A stretch of DNA of 64,000 nucleotides from Lutibacter sp. A64 (GTDB lineage Bacteria; Bacteroidota; Bacteroidia; Flavobacteriales; Flavobacteriaceae). Both the position numbers and the translations under genes were made by a program. Positions 1 through 8,171 of the stretch are shown here, in pieces. Positions within the stretch are counted from its first letter, which is position 1. Every line of letters begins with the position of its first letter. The notes beneath the pieces were generated by a model. It had not been told where the DNA came from, did no database searches, and saw only the letters and a program-made list of their open reading frames with translations. The stretch is taken from positions 715,001-779,000 of the forward strand of contig NZ_CP092487.1 in the NCBI RefSeq assembly GCF_022429565.1. Reading direction: 5' to 3'.

Positions 1-1
1 T

Positions 2-121
2 TCTGGTTTTACTGCTGGTTTTGGTTTAAAAATGAATAAACTAAAATTTAATTATGCATTTACAAAATACCACCCAGCTTCTAACGTTAGTACATTTAGT
101 CTTCTTATAAATTTAAATTAA
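2..121 (+). CDS. porQ: C-terminal end of a PorQ-like type IX secretion protein (5' truncated)
   Basis: The window opens inside a reading frame (frame 2) that runs to a TAA at 119-121. The visible 39 residues alternate aromatic/hydrophobic and polar residues and end in SLLINLN, as in the last strands of an outer-membrane beta barrel. PorQ is an outer-membrane component of the type IX secretion machinery, and from memory it often lies just upstream of cmk in Flavobacteria; cmk starts 6 bases after this stop. The identification therefore rests on a short tail plus context. It could be another barrel protein of the PorV/PorQ family. Confidence 0.5.
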   Translation, partial: SGFTAGFGLKMNKLKFNYAFTKYHPASNVSTFSLLINLN

Positions 122-127
122 ATAAAA

Positions 128-820
128 TTGAATAAAATTACTATAGCCATTGATGGTTTTTCTTCTACGGGTAAAAGTACTATTGCTAAACAATTAGCTA
201 AAATTTTAGCTTATAGTTATGTAGATTCAGGTGCGATGTATAGGGCTGTTACCTTGTATGCGATGCATCATAATTATATTTCTGAATCTGAATTTAAACC
301 AGAATTACTTATTAATGATTTAAATAAGATTAATTTAAAATTCATATTTAATGAGTCTGTTGGTTATGGAGAAATGTATTTGAATGGAAAAAACGTTGAG
401 CATGAAATTAGAACTTTAGAAGTTTCTAAATTGGTTAGTAAAGTTGCAGAAATTTCTGAAGTACGAAAAAAACTTGTAGAACAACAACAATTAATGGGAA
501 AAGATAAAGGAGTTATAATGGATGGAAGAGATATTGGAACTGTTGTTTTTCCTAATGCCGAATTAAAGTTATTTATGAATGCTTCAGCAGAAAAAAGAGC
601 TATTAGACGCTATAATGAGCTAATTAAACGAGGAGATAGTGTTTCATTTGAAGAAATACTTAAAAATGTTGAATATAGAGATCATATTGATTCTACACGC
701 GAAGATTCACCATTAATTAAGGCTACAAATGCTATTGAAATTGATAATTCTAATTTAACGTTAGAAGAGCAGTTTGATAAAATTTATTTAATTGTTCAAG
801 AAAAACTAAAAAGTCTTTAA
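128..820 (+). CDS. cmk: Cytidylate kinase
   Basis: Phosphorylates CMP and dCMP with ATP in pyrimidine nucleotide salvage and synthesis, in the cytoplasm. The 230-residue length is usual. The P-loop is at residues 10-17 (GFSSTGKS), followed by the CMP-binding segment VDSGAMYRA at about 32-40, and the MDGRDIGTVVFP segment typical of Cmk. The start is a TTG at 128: no ATG or GTG lies between it and the upstream stop, and the family N terminus (ITIAIDGFSSTGKST) begins right there. It probably shares a transcript with the upstream porQ-like gene (6-base gap). Its stop overlaps the stop of the convergent queE by 4 bases. Confidence 0.95.
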   Translation: MNKITIAIDGFSSTGKSTIAKQLAKILAYSYVDSGAMYRAVTLYAMHHNYISESEFKPELLINDLNKINLKFIFNESVGYGEMYLNGKNVEHEIRTLEVSKLVSKVAEISEVRKKLVEQQQLMGKDKGVIMDGRDIGTVVFPNAELKLFMNASAEKRAIRRYNELIKRGDSVSFEEILKNVEYRDHIDSTREDSPLIKATNAIEIDNSNLTLEEQFDKIYLIVQEKLKSL

Positions 821-1449
821 GGTATATTTAAATATTTATGAGTTTGTAAAGAAATTTTCCATTTAGGATATTTCATAACAAAATCTACTATTAAAGGCAT
901 CATTTTTTCTCTTTTACTCCATTCAGGTTGTAAATAGAGCTCGCAAGTGTTCTTAACTTTTGCAGCTTGTTCTTCAGCAAATTTAAAATCGTGATTGTTA
1001 GAAACAATAACTTTTAACTCATGAGCTTCTTTATAAATGCCTTCTAGAGGAAGTTTTGTTTTTTTAGGAGATAAACAAATCCAATCCCAATTTCCAGATA
1101 ATGGATACGCTCCAGAAGTTTCTATATGTGTTTTAATGCTTAGCGATTGTAATTTTGAGGTAATATAGTCTAAACTCCACATAAGTGGTTCTCCACCAGT
1201 AACAACAACTGTATTTGCGTGTTTTTTAGCATTTTCAATAATAGAGTCAGTACTTGTTGGTGGGTGTAAACTTGCATTCCAACTCTCTTTAACATCGCAC
1301 CAATGACAGCCAACATCGCAACCACCAATTCTTATAAAGTAAGCGGCTTTTCCTGTATGAAAACCTTCACCTTGAATTGTATAAAATTGTTCCATTAAAG
1401 GTAACATTTTACCGGAATTTATTTGTTGTTGTATTTCTTCATTTATCAT
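817..1449 (-). CDS. queE: 7-carboxy-7-deazaguanine synthase (radical SAM)
   Basis: Converts 6-carboxytetrahydropterin to 7-carboxy-7-deazaguanine in the queuosine/preQ0 pathway. The radical-SAM cluster motif CX3CX2C is at C44, C48 and C51, in the order typical of QueE, preceded by the substrate-side segment FYTIQGEGFHTGKAAYFIR. A GGEP motif (about residues 85-88) for SAM binding follows. The 210-residue length fits the compact QueE family. A -7-like box lies only 4 bases upstream of the ATG, so the mRNA may be leaderless. The gene ends head-on against cmk with a 4-base overlap of stop codons and no terminator in between. Confidence 0.93.
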   Translation of the reverse strand: MINEEIQQQINSGKMLPLMEQFYTIQGEGFHTGKAAYFIRIGGCDVGCHWCDVKESWNASLHPPTSTDSIIENAKKHANTVVVTGGEPLMWSLDYITSKLQSLSIKTHIETSGAYPLSGNWDWICLSPKKTKLPLEGIYKEAHELKVIVSNNHDFKFAEEQAAKVKNTCELYLQPEWSKREKMMPLIVDFVMKYPKWKISLQTHKYLNIP

Positions 1450-1453
1450 GCTG

Positions 1454-1461
1454 CAAATATA
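1454..1461 (-). promoter_or_regulatory. -7 box of queE promoter
   Basis: Read on the minus strand this is TATATTTG, an exact match to the Bacteroidetes -7 consensus TAnnTTTG. It ends 4 bases before the queE ATG, which puts the expected transcription start at or next to the start codon. No clear -33 TTTG is seen. Confidence 0.5.
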
Positions 1462-1553
1462 GACATAAACACGAACAATAAATAAATAGAATATAATTTC
1501 TATTGAAATTTTTAATTTGAGTTTTAAATCTTATTTTTATCGAAATTTTTAAG

Positions 1554-3062
1554 ATGGATAGAAAAGAAGCTTTTTTTAATCATATTACAGAAGGATATGC
1601 TACCAAAGGAGATTATATTACGTTTGGTTCAGCAATACTAGATGGTGAAACAATTAAAGATGCCTTTGTAAAAGTACCATTAAAAACATTAAATAGACAC
1701 GGACTTATTGCCGGAGCAACCGGAACAGGTAAAACAAAGTCGTTACAAGTAATGGCTGAAAATTTATCAGAAAAAGGAATTCCTGTACTTTTAATGGATA
1801 TTAAAGGAGATTTAAGTGGGTTGGCAATGCCAAGTCCTGGGCATAAAAAAATTGATGAAAGACATGCTGCTATTGGATTGCCTTTTGAGTCTAAAAGATT
1901 TCCTGTAGAAATATTATCAATTTCAGAACAAGATGGTGTTAAATTAAGAGCAACCATTTCAGAGTTTGGGCCTGTTTTATTATCGAGAATTTTGGATTTA
2001 ACAGAAACTCAAAGTGGAATTGTTTCAATTATTTTTAAATATTGTGACGATAATAAGTTACCTTTATTAGATTTAAAAGATTTTAAAAAAATATTGCAAT
2101 ATGTTACTGCTGAAGGTAAAGAAGAAATTCAGGCTGAATATGGTAGAATTTCAACAGCAAGTACAGGAGCAATTTTAAGAAAAATTGTTGAAATTGAGCA
2201 GCAAGGAGGTGATTTGTTTTTTGGTGAACGTTCTTTTGATGTAAAAGATTTAGTAAGAACAGATACTGAAGGGAATGGAATGATTTCAATATTGCGTTTA
2301 ACAGATATACAAGATAAACCAAAATTGTTTTCTACTTTTATGCTGCAATTATTAGCTGAAGTATATTCTACATTTCCAGAGCAAGGAGATAGTGGAAAAC
2401 CTGAATTGGTAATATTTATAGACGAAGCCCATTTAATTTTTAAAGAAGCTTCAAAAGCATTATTATCTCAAATAGAAAGTATTGTAAAATTAATACGTTC
2501 TAAAGGTATTGGTTTGTTTTTTGTTACACAAAATCCAAAAGATGTACCAGAAGAAGTTTTGGCACAGTTAGGTTTAAAAGTTCAGCATGCATTAAGAGCA
2601 TTTACAGCTAAAGATAGAAAAGCTATTAAATTAGCTTCAGAAAATTATCCGGATTCTGATTATTATGATGTTGATGAAACTTTAACCCAATTAGGTATTG
2701 GAGAAGCTTTTGTTTCTGTTTTAAATGAAAAAGGAATCCCTACTCCGCTAGCAGCTACATTAATGCGTGCCCCAATGAGTAGAATGGATGTATTAACTGA
2801 TGCTGAATTGAAACAATTAATAGATACTTCAAGGCTATATTATAAGTATAATGAGACAATTGATAGAGAAAGTGCTTATGAAATTTTAAATGAGAAAATT
2901 GAAGCTATTAATAAGAAAGAAGCTGTTGAAGAACAAAAGAAAAAAGCATCTAAATTATCAAAATCAACAAGTAAAAGTACACGAATGAACCCTATATTAA
3001 AAGTAGTTACAAGTGCTACTTTTATAAGAGGAGTTTTAGGAATATTAAAACGCGTTATATAA
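1554..3062 (+). CDS. HerA/FtsK-like ATPase, DUF853 family
   Basis: A cytoplasmic P-loop ATPase of the HerA-like helicase/DUF853 (YjgR) family; the cellular role of this family is not settled. Walker A is at residues 54-61 (GATGTGKT), followed by LLMDIKGDLSGLAMPS, which is characteristic of DUF853, and Walker B is in ELVIFIDEAHLIF near residues 283-295. The C-terminal 60 residues are Lys/Glu/Ser-rich and end in a hydrophobic stretch. The 502-residue length is usual. The gene follows the divergent queE and is followed after 56 bases by a lipoprotein gene on the same strand, with no obvious terminator between them. Confidence 0.88.
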   Translation: MDRKEAFFNHITEGYATKGDYITFGSAILDGETIKDAFVKVPLKTLNRHGLIAGATGTGKTKSLQVMAENLSEKGIPVLLMDIKGDLSGLAMPSPGHKKIDERHAAIGLPFESKRFPVEILSISEQDGVKLRATISEFGPVLLSRILDLTETQSGIVSIIFKYCDDNKLPLLDLKDFKKILQYVTAEGKEEIQAEYGRISTASTGAILRKIVEIEQQGGDLFFGERSFDVKDLVRTDTEGNGMISILRLTDIQDKPKLFSTFMLQLLAEVYSTFPEQGDSGKPELVIFIDEAHLIFKEASKALLSQIESIVKLIRSKGIGLFFVTQNPKDVPEEVLAQLGLKVQHALRAFTAKDRKAIKLASENYPDSDYYDVDETLTQLGIGEAFVSVLNEKGIPTPLAATLMRAPMSRMDVLTDAELKQLIDTSRLYYKYNETIDRESAYEILNEKIEAINKKEAVEEQKKKASKLSKSTSKSTRMNPILKVVTSATFIRGVLGILKRVI

Positions 3063-3118
3063 TCTAACCCATTAGAGAATTTAACGTTATATAAATTATA
3101 TAAAATTGTAATTAAATT

Positions 3119-3688
3119 ATGTCATTGTTAAAAAATTGTTTTATAGTATTAATTTCATTAGTATTTATTCAATGTGGGAAAAAAAATGAGTTTCTAATTG
3201 AAAAAGGAAATGTAGGTTCTTTAAATAGGCAAACTACTATTTTAGAATTAAGGACAATTTTTGAGAATGATTCTATTGCTTCTAATTCTCCGGAAGAAAT
3301 TGAATCTTCAGATGATAAAATATTTTCACTTGATAAAGAAGAATATGTTATTTTTTCAAAAGAAGGGAAAAAAATATTAGAAATTGTTCCATCCAATCAA
3401 AATGATTCTTTATCAAAAATAAGAAGTATTCAAATTTTTGATCCAAGATATTTAACGGAAAAAGGAATTTCATTAAAATCTACATTTAAAGATATAAATG
3501 AAAATTATATAATAGATAAAGTTGAAACCACTTTAACATCTGCAACATTATTTATAGATGAATTGAATGCAACTATTTCAATTGATAAAAAAGAATTGGG
3601 ATTAAGTACTTTTAGTAGAGAAGAAGTTTCTATTGATCAAATTCCAGATATTGCAAAAATTAAATACTTTACTATTTGGTTTAATTAG
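3119..3688 (+). CDS. Predicted lipoprotein, unknown function
   Basis: I do not recognise the family. The N terminus has a signal segment ending in a lipobox (FIQC, Cys near residue 19), followed by GKKN, so the protein should be lipid-anchored outside the cytoplasm. The mature part (about 170 residues) is acidic and beta-rich by its alternating pattern, with no cysteines or known motif. It includes an acidic patch near residues 58-70. It follows the DUF853 gene on the same strand and its stop overlaps the stop of the convergent beta-CASP nuclease gene by 4 bases. A loose resemblance to DUF1131-type lipoproteins cannot be tested here. Confidence 0.7.
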   Translation: MSLLKNCFIVLISLVFIQCGKKNEFLIEKGNVGSLNRQTTILELRTIFENDSIASNSPEEIESSDDKIFSLDKEEYVIFSKEGKKILEIVPSNQNDSLSKIRSIQIFDPRYLTEKGISLKSTFKDINENYIIDKVETTLTSATLFIDELNATISIDKKELGLSTFSREEVSIDQIPDIAKIKYFTIWFN

Positions 3689-5043
3689 GCTAAATAATAG
3701 GTTTTATTCATTTTAGCAACTGTACAATTCCAATTTAAATCTGTTTTTAATTTTACTTTTAAAGCTTGACTTTGGTGTGGTTCACCATGATTTATAAAAG
3801 TTAAATTTGGAGCTGTTTTAAAATGTTTTAACCAATCTAATAATTCAGATTGATCTGCATGACCAGAAAATGCATTTATTTTTAATATTTCAGCATTTAT
3901 TTTATAGTATTTACCAAAAAATTTAATTTCAGAGTCACCAGATAATAGCGCTTTTCCTCTGGTTCCTTCGGCTTGAAATCCTACAATTAAAATACTATTT
4001 TTTTTATCTTCAATATATTTATCTAAATAATGTAAAACTCTTCCACCAGTAAGCATTCCACTACCAGCTAATACAATTTTAGGTGCATTATCATTTACTA
4101 CAGCTTTTGAAGCACTAACATCACTAATTAATTGAACCGTTTGTAACATACTTTTTATATCACTTTCGGTTAAATTATGAATGTTTTTATGTTTAAAATA
4201 AACTTCAGTAGCGTTAACTCCCATTGGGCTATCTAAATAAATTGGAATGTTTGGTAGTTTTTTTTCACGTTTTAAAATACTTAATAAGTATATAATTTCT
4301 TGAGCTCTTTCAACAGAAAATGTTGGAATTATTAAAATTCCTTTTTTTGAATATGTATGTTCTATATATTTAAGAAGATTATCTATAATTGAAACTTTTT
4401 TATGTATTCTATTTCCATAAGTAGATTCAACAACTAAATAGTCTGCTTTTTCAATATATTCAAATTGTGGTAATATAATGGGAGATTTTCTTCCTAAATC
4501 ACCTGAAAAAGCAATTATTTTTTTATTTACTTTTATTAAAATAATAGCACTTCCTAAAATATGCCCGCTATTTAGAAATTTAAATTGAATTTCATCATCA
4601 AGGTTATGCCACTTATTTAATTCGAAAGTTTTAAGGTGTGAAATAGTAGCTTTTGCATCTTCTATATCATATAAAGGTTTGGCAGGTTTATGTTTTGTAT
4701 AATTGTATTTATTTTGCCGTTTAGCATCTTCTTCTTGAATTTTTCCACTATCTAATAAAATTATTTTGGTTAAATCTTTAGTTGCTTCAGTACAATAAAT
4801 AGCACCTTTATAACCATTTTTTATTAAAACTGGTAAATATCCAGAATGGTCTAAATGTGCATGCGTAAGAAAAACAATGTCTAATTCATTTAAATCTACG
4901 GGGAATTTATCCCAGTTTTTAAGACGTAATTCTTTTAAACCTTGAAATAAACCACAATCAATTAATATTTTTTTGTAATTAATTTCTAGTAAAATTTTTG
5001 ATCCAGTAACTGTTTCAGCTCCTCCTAAAAATGTAATTTTCAT
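3685..5043 (-). CDS. Beta-CASP metallo-beta-lactamase fold RNA-processing nuclease
   Basis: Predicted two-zinc ribonuclease of the CPSF/YsgA type (MBL fold plus beta-CASP plus RMMBL domain). The signature HAHLDHS is at residues 61-67. A later HILGSA segment and GDLGR give motifs III and IV, and the C-terminal FSGHADQSELLDW and NHGEPHQS segments are the RMMBL motifs B and C. The 452-residue length is typical of bacterial members, which are cytoplasmic. The substrate cannot be told from sequence. The gene is monocistronic, with a 158-base A+T-rich gap to the divergent cupin gene. Confidence 0.9.
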   Translation of the reverse strand: MKITFLGGAETVTGSKILLEINYKKILIDCGLFQGLKELRLKNWDKFPVDLNELDIVFLTHAHLDHSGYLPVLIKNGYKGAIYCTEATKDLTKIILLDSGKIQEEDAKRQNKYNYTKHKPAKPLYDIEDAKATISHLKTFELNKWHNLDDEIQFKFLNSGHILGSAIILIKVNKKIIAFSGDLGRKSPIILPQFEYIEKADYLVVESTYGNRIHKKVSIIDNLLKYIEHTYSKKGILIIPTFSVERAQEIIYLLSILKREKKLPNIPIYLDSPMGVNATEVYFKHKNIHNLTESDIKSMLQTVQLISDVSASKAVVNDNAPKIVLAGSGMLTGGRVLHYLDKYIEDKKNSILIVGFQAEGTRGKALLSGDSEIKFFGKYYKINAEILKINAFSGHADQSELLDWLKHFKTAPNLTFINHGEPHQSQALKVKLKTDLNWNCTVAKMNKTYYLA

Positions 5044-5201
5044 TTTTTTAGATTTAAAAATTTATACTATAAATAGCTATGAAATCGCTCTTACTAATTT
5101 ACAATTTTTATTGTAATTTTTGTATTTTTAATCGATAATAAAATAAAAAATAGTGTGCTATATTAGCAAAAAACTAAAAATGTTAAATAAAATTTATTTA
5201 A

Positions 5202-5561
5202 ATGAAAAAATATAACATACAAAAAGCGCCTTTTATAGTACCAACAACAGACGGTAAATTAATTGAAGAACATTTTGGCCTAGCTAGTATTGTTTCAGAA
5301 TTAAGTATTGCCAGAATGATTGCTCCAGCAAAATGGAGTGAGCCTTTTCAAACTCCCAAATTTGATGAATATACCTATATTATTAAAGGAAAAAAACAAT
5401 TTAATATAGATGGAGAGGTGCTTGTTTTAGAAGCTGGTCAATCTATTAAAATTTTAAAAGGAACAAGAGTTCAATATTCAAATCCTTTTGATGAAGCTTG
5501 TGAATATATTGCAGTTTGTCTACCAGCATTTTCAATGGACTTGGTAAACCGAGAGCAATAA
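5202..5561 (+). CDS. Small single-domain cupin protein
   Basis: A 119-residue protein with one cupin barrel. The segment EYTYIIKGKKQFNIDGE and then EAGQSIKILKGTRVQYSNP correspond to cupin motifs 1 and 2. The usual metal-binding His pair of motif 1 (HxH) is not present, so metal binding is doubtful. The ligand and reaction are unknown. The gene stands alone between a divergent nuclease gene and the convergent folD, and a strong hairpin follows 3 bases after the stop. Confidence 0.7.
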   Translation: MKKYNIQKAPFIVPTTDGKLIEEHFGLASIVSELSIARMIAPAKWSEPFQTPKFDEYTYIIKGKKQFNIDGEVLVLEAGQSIKILKGTRVQYSNPFDEACEYIAVCLPAFSMDLVNREQ

Positions 5562-5592
5562 AAAAAGGTTTCAAATATTTGAAACCTTTTTA
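5561..5592. terminator. Bidirectional terminator between cupin gene and folD
   Basis: Perfect stem AAAGGTTTCAAA/TTTGAAACCTTT, with A-run on the left and T-run on the right, so it can end transcription from both convergent genes. Confidence 0.85.
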
Positions 5593-5605
5593 AGATTGTA
5601 ATTAG

Positions 5606-6481
5606 TTAGTTTTTACGCTTACACGCTAATAATGTATTTTTCATTAGCATTGCAATTGTCATTGGACCAACACCACCTGGAACAGGTGTTATAAAAGCAG
5701 ATTTAGGACTAACGCTTTCAAAATGAACATCGCCAGCTAAACGGTAACCGCGTTTTTTTGAAGCATCTTTAACACGTGTAATACCAACATCAATAATTGT
5801 AACACCGTCTTTAACCATATCGCCAGTTAAAAATTCTGGAATACCCAAAGCAGCAACAATTATATCAGCTTGAAGGCAAAGTTCTTTTAGGTTTTTTGTT
5901 CTACTGTGAGCAACAGTAACTGTAGCATTTCCAGCTGGTCTTTTTTGACTCATTAATATACTCATTGGACGACCTACAATGTGGCTTCTACCAATAACTA
6001 CCACATGTTTCCCAGAAGTTTCTACTTTATAACGTTCTAATAATTCTAATATACCAAAAGGAGTTGCAGGTAAAAATGAAGGTAAATCTAAAGTCATTTT
6101 ACCAACATTTGTTGGATGAAAACCATCAACATCTTTATCTGGATTTACAGCCATTAAAACTTTTTGTTCATCAATATGTTTTGGCAATGGTAATTGTACT
6201 ATAAAACCATCAATATCATCGTTATTGTTAAGAGCGTCAATTTCTTGTAATAATGTTGCTTCAGAAGTTTTTTCAGGTAAATCAATTAAAGTAGAATTAA
6301 AGCCAACAAGTTCACAAGCCTTTACTTTGGCATTTACATACGTCATACTAGCACCGTCTGTTCCTACTAAAATAGCTGCTAAATGAGGTGTTTTTTGACC
6401 TTTAGCTTTTAATTCTTTTACAGATTCAGCTATTTCAATTTTTAAATCTGCAGATGTTTTTTTTCCATCGAGTAAAATCAT
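5606..6481 (-). CDS. folD: Bifunctional methylenetetrahydrofolate dehydrogenase/cyclohydrolase
   Basis: Interconverts 5,10-methylene-THF, methenyl-THF and 10-formyl-THF in one-carbon metabolism. Motifs visible are [11 protein letters not shown] with the catalytic Lys, VQLPLPKH, the [10 protein letters not shown] signature, GRSHIVGRP for NADP binding and the C-terminal [10 protein letters not shown] signature. I chose the ATG at 6481 (MILLDGKK) because the family starts there. The longer frame to 6520 would add 13 residues rich in Phe/Tyr/Lys that are not expected. It lies 58 bases downstream of ffh on the same strand and is probably cotranscribed. Confidence 0.95.
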   Translation of the reverse strand: MILLDGKKTSADLKIEIAESVKELKAKGQKTPHLAAILVGTDGASMTYVNAKVKACELVGFNSTLIDLPEKTSEATLLQEIDALNNNDDIDGFIVQLPLPKHIDEQKVLMAVNPDKDVDGFHPTNVGKMTLDLPSFLPATPFGILELLERYKVETSGKHVVVIGRSHIVGRPMSILMSQKRPAGNATVTVAHSRTKNLKELCLQADIIVAALGIPEFLTGDMVKDGVTIIDVGITRVKDASKKRGYRLAGDVHFESVSPKSAFITPVPGGVGPMTIAMLMKNTLLACKRKN

Positions 6482-6539
6482 TATGTACTTTTTAAAATAT
6501 TTATAAAAAAAGGCAAACATTTTATGTTCACCTTAGCAA

Positions 6540-7871
6540 TTATTTCCCCATTCCTTTCATCATTTGCATCATTTGTCTGCCGCCGCCACCTTGCATCATT
6601 TTCATCATTTTACTCATTTGAGTAAATTGTTTTAGCAATTGATTTACTTCTTGTATACTAGTTCCAGAGCCTTTTGCAATACGTTTTTTTCTTGAAGCAT
6701 TTATAGTTTTTGGTTCTGTTCTTTCACCAGGTGTCATAGAGTGAATAATAGCTTCAATTCCTTTAAAAGCATCATCATCAATATCTACATCTTTCATCAT
6801 TTTTCCAGCACCAGGTATCATTCCCATCAAATCTTTCATGTTACCCATTTTCTTGATTTGCTGAATTTGTTTCAAGAAGTCATCAAAACCAAACTGATCT
6901 TTGGCAATTTTCTTTTGAATTTTTCTTGCTTCTTCTTCATCGTATTGTTCTTGGGCGCGTTCTACTAAAGAAACAACATCTCCCATTCCCAAAATTCTAT
7001 CTGCCATACGATCTGGATAGAAAACATCAATGGCTTCCATTTTTTCACCAGTACCAATAAATTTAATAGGTTTATTAACAACAGTTTTTATAGATAAAGC
7101 AGCCCCACCACGTGTATCACCATCTAATTTTGTAAGAACAACACCTTCAAAATTTAAAATATCATTAAAAGCTTTTGCAGTATTTACGGCATCTTGCCCA
7201 GTCATAGAATCTACCACAAATAAAGTTTCTTGTGGATTTACAGCTTTATGAATGTTAGAAATTTCAGTCATCATAGCTTCATCAACAGCTAAACGACCAG
7301 CGGTATCTATAATTACAACATTTTTACCAGTTTCTTTTGCATGTTTAAGTGCATTTAAAGAAATTTCAACAGGGTTTTGATTACCAACTTCGGCATAAAC
7401 TTCAACTCCAATTTGTTCTCCAACAACTTGTAATTGATTTATAGCGGCTGGTCTGTAAACATCACACCCAACTAATAAAACATTTTTAGTTTTTTTAGTT
7501 TTTAAGTAATTTGCCAATTTTCCAGAGAAAGTAGTTTTACCAGAACCTTGTAAACCAGACATTAGAATAACGGTTGGTGTACCTGAAAGGTTAATTCCTA
7601 CAGTTTCTCCACCCATTAATTCAGTTAACTCATCTTTAACAAGTTTAACCATTAATTGCCCTGGGTTTAAAGATGTTAGTACATCTTGTCCTAAAGCTTT
7701 TTCTTTAACAGTATTTGTAAAGTTTTTGGCTATTTTAAAGTTAACATCTGCATCTAAAAGTGCTCTTCTTACTTCTTTTAAAGTTTCGGCAACATTTACT
7801 TCTGTAATTTTTCCATGACCTTTTAGTACATGAAGGGCTTTATCTAATTTATCACTTAAATTATTAAACAT
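6540..7871 (-). CDS. ffh: Signal recognition particle protein (SRP54)
   Basis: GTPase that binds signal peptides with 4.5S RNA and delivers ribosomes to FtsY at the membrane. The order is N domain (about 1-90), G domain with P-loop GLQGSGKTT (about 105-113), DTAGR and TKLDGDTRGGA motifs, and the M domain from about 300. The M domain holds the Met-rich finger (KKMGNMKDLMGMIPG) and ends in a Gly/Met tail. Length is 443 residues, as usual. An exact TAnnTTTG -7 box lies about 26 bases upstream. folD follows on the same strand. Confidence 0.97.
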   Translation of the reverse strand: MFNNLSDKLDKALHVLKGHGKITEVNVAETLKEVRRALLDADVNFKIAKNFTNTVKEKALGQDVLTSLNPGQLMVKLVKDELTELMGGETVGINLSGTPTVILMSGLQGSGKTTFSGKLANYLKTKKTKNVLLVGCDVYRPAAINQLQVVGEQIGVEVYAEVGNQNPVEISLNALKHAKETGKNVVIIDTAGRLAVDEAMMTEISNIHKAVNPQETLFVVDSMTGQDAVNTAKAFNDILNFEGVVLTKLDGDTRGGAALSIKTVVNKPIKFIGTGEKMEAIDVFYPDRMADRILGMGDVVSLVERAQEQYDEEEARKIQKKIAKDQFGFDDFLKQIQQIKKMGNMKDLMGMIPGAGKMMKDVDIDDDAFKGIEAIIHSMTPGERTEPKTINASRKKRIAKGSGTSIQEVNQLLKQFTQMSKMMKMMQGGGGRQMMQMMKGMGK

Positions 7872-8171
7872 ATTCTTGCATCAATTTTTTAGAATTGCAA
7901 AGATAACAAAAATCAATAAAAATCAATTTTTATAAAGCTCATTTTATGTTTTGTAAAGGATATTATTAAATTCTAGTAATCATATTAATTTTAAGATCTT
8001 TTTAAATTAAAACTGAATACTATAATTGTTTGGACAACTAAATGTAAAAAGTAGTTTTAAACATTAAATTTAAAGTAAAAGGTAACAATAATCACGTAAA
8101 CGAAATAGTAATATTAATTACGTTCTGTTTTAAAAAAAAGTTAAAAATTTGTACAAACATAATAATATAAA
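7872..8171. other. Divergent intergenic region between ffh and the CoA-disulfide reductase gene
   Basis: A 300-base A+T-rich spacer with no gene. The left edge holds the ffh promoter (minus-strand TATCTTTG at 7898-7905). The right edge holds a 10-base palindrome, TTTGTACAAA, at 8148-8157, 14 bases before the next ATG. Nothing else is supported. Confidence 0.6.
7898..7905 (-). promoter_or_regulatory. -7 box of ffh-folD promoter
   Basis: Minus-strand TATCTTTG matches TAnnTTTG exactly. A TTGA stands about 17 bases further upstream as a partial -33. The box lies 26 bases before the ffh ATG. Confidence 0.6.
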
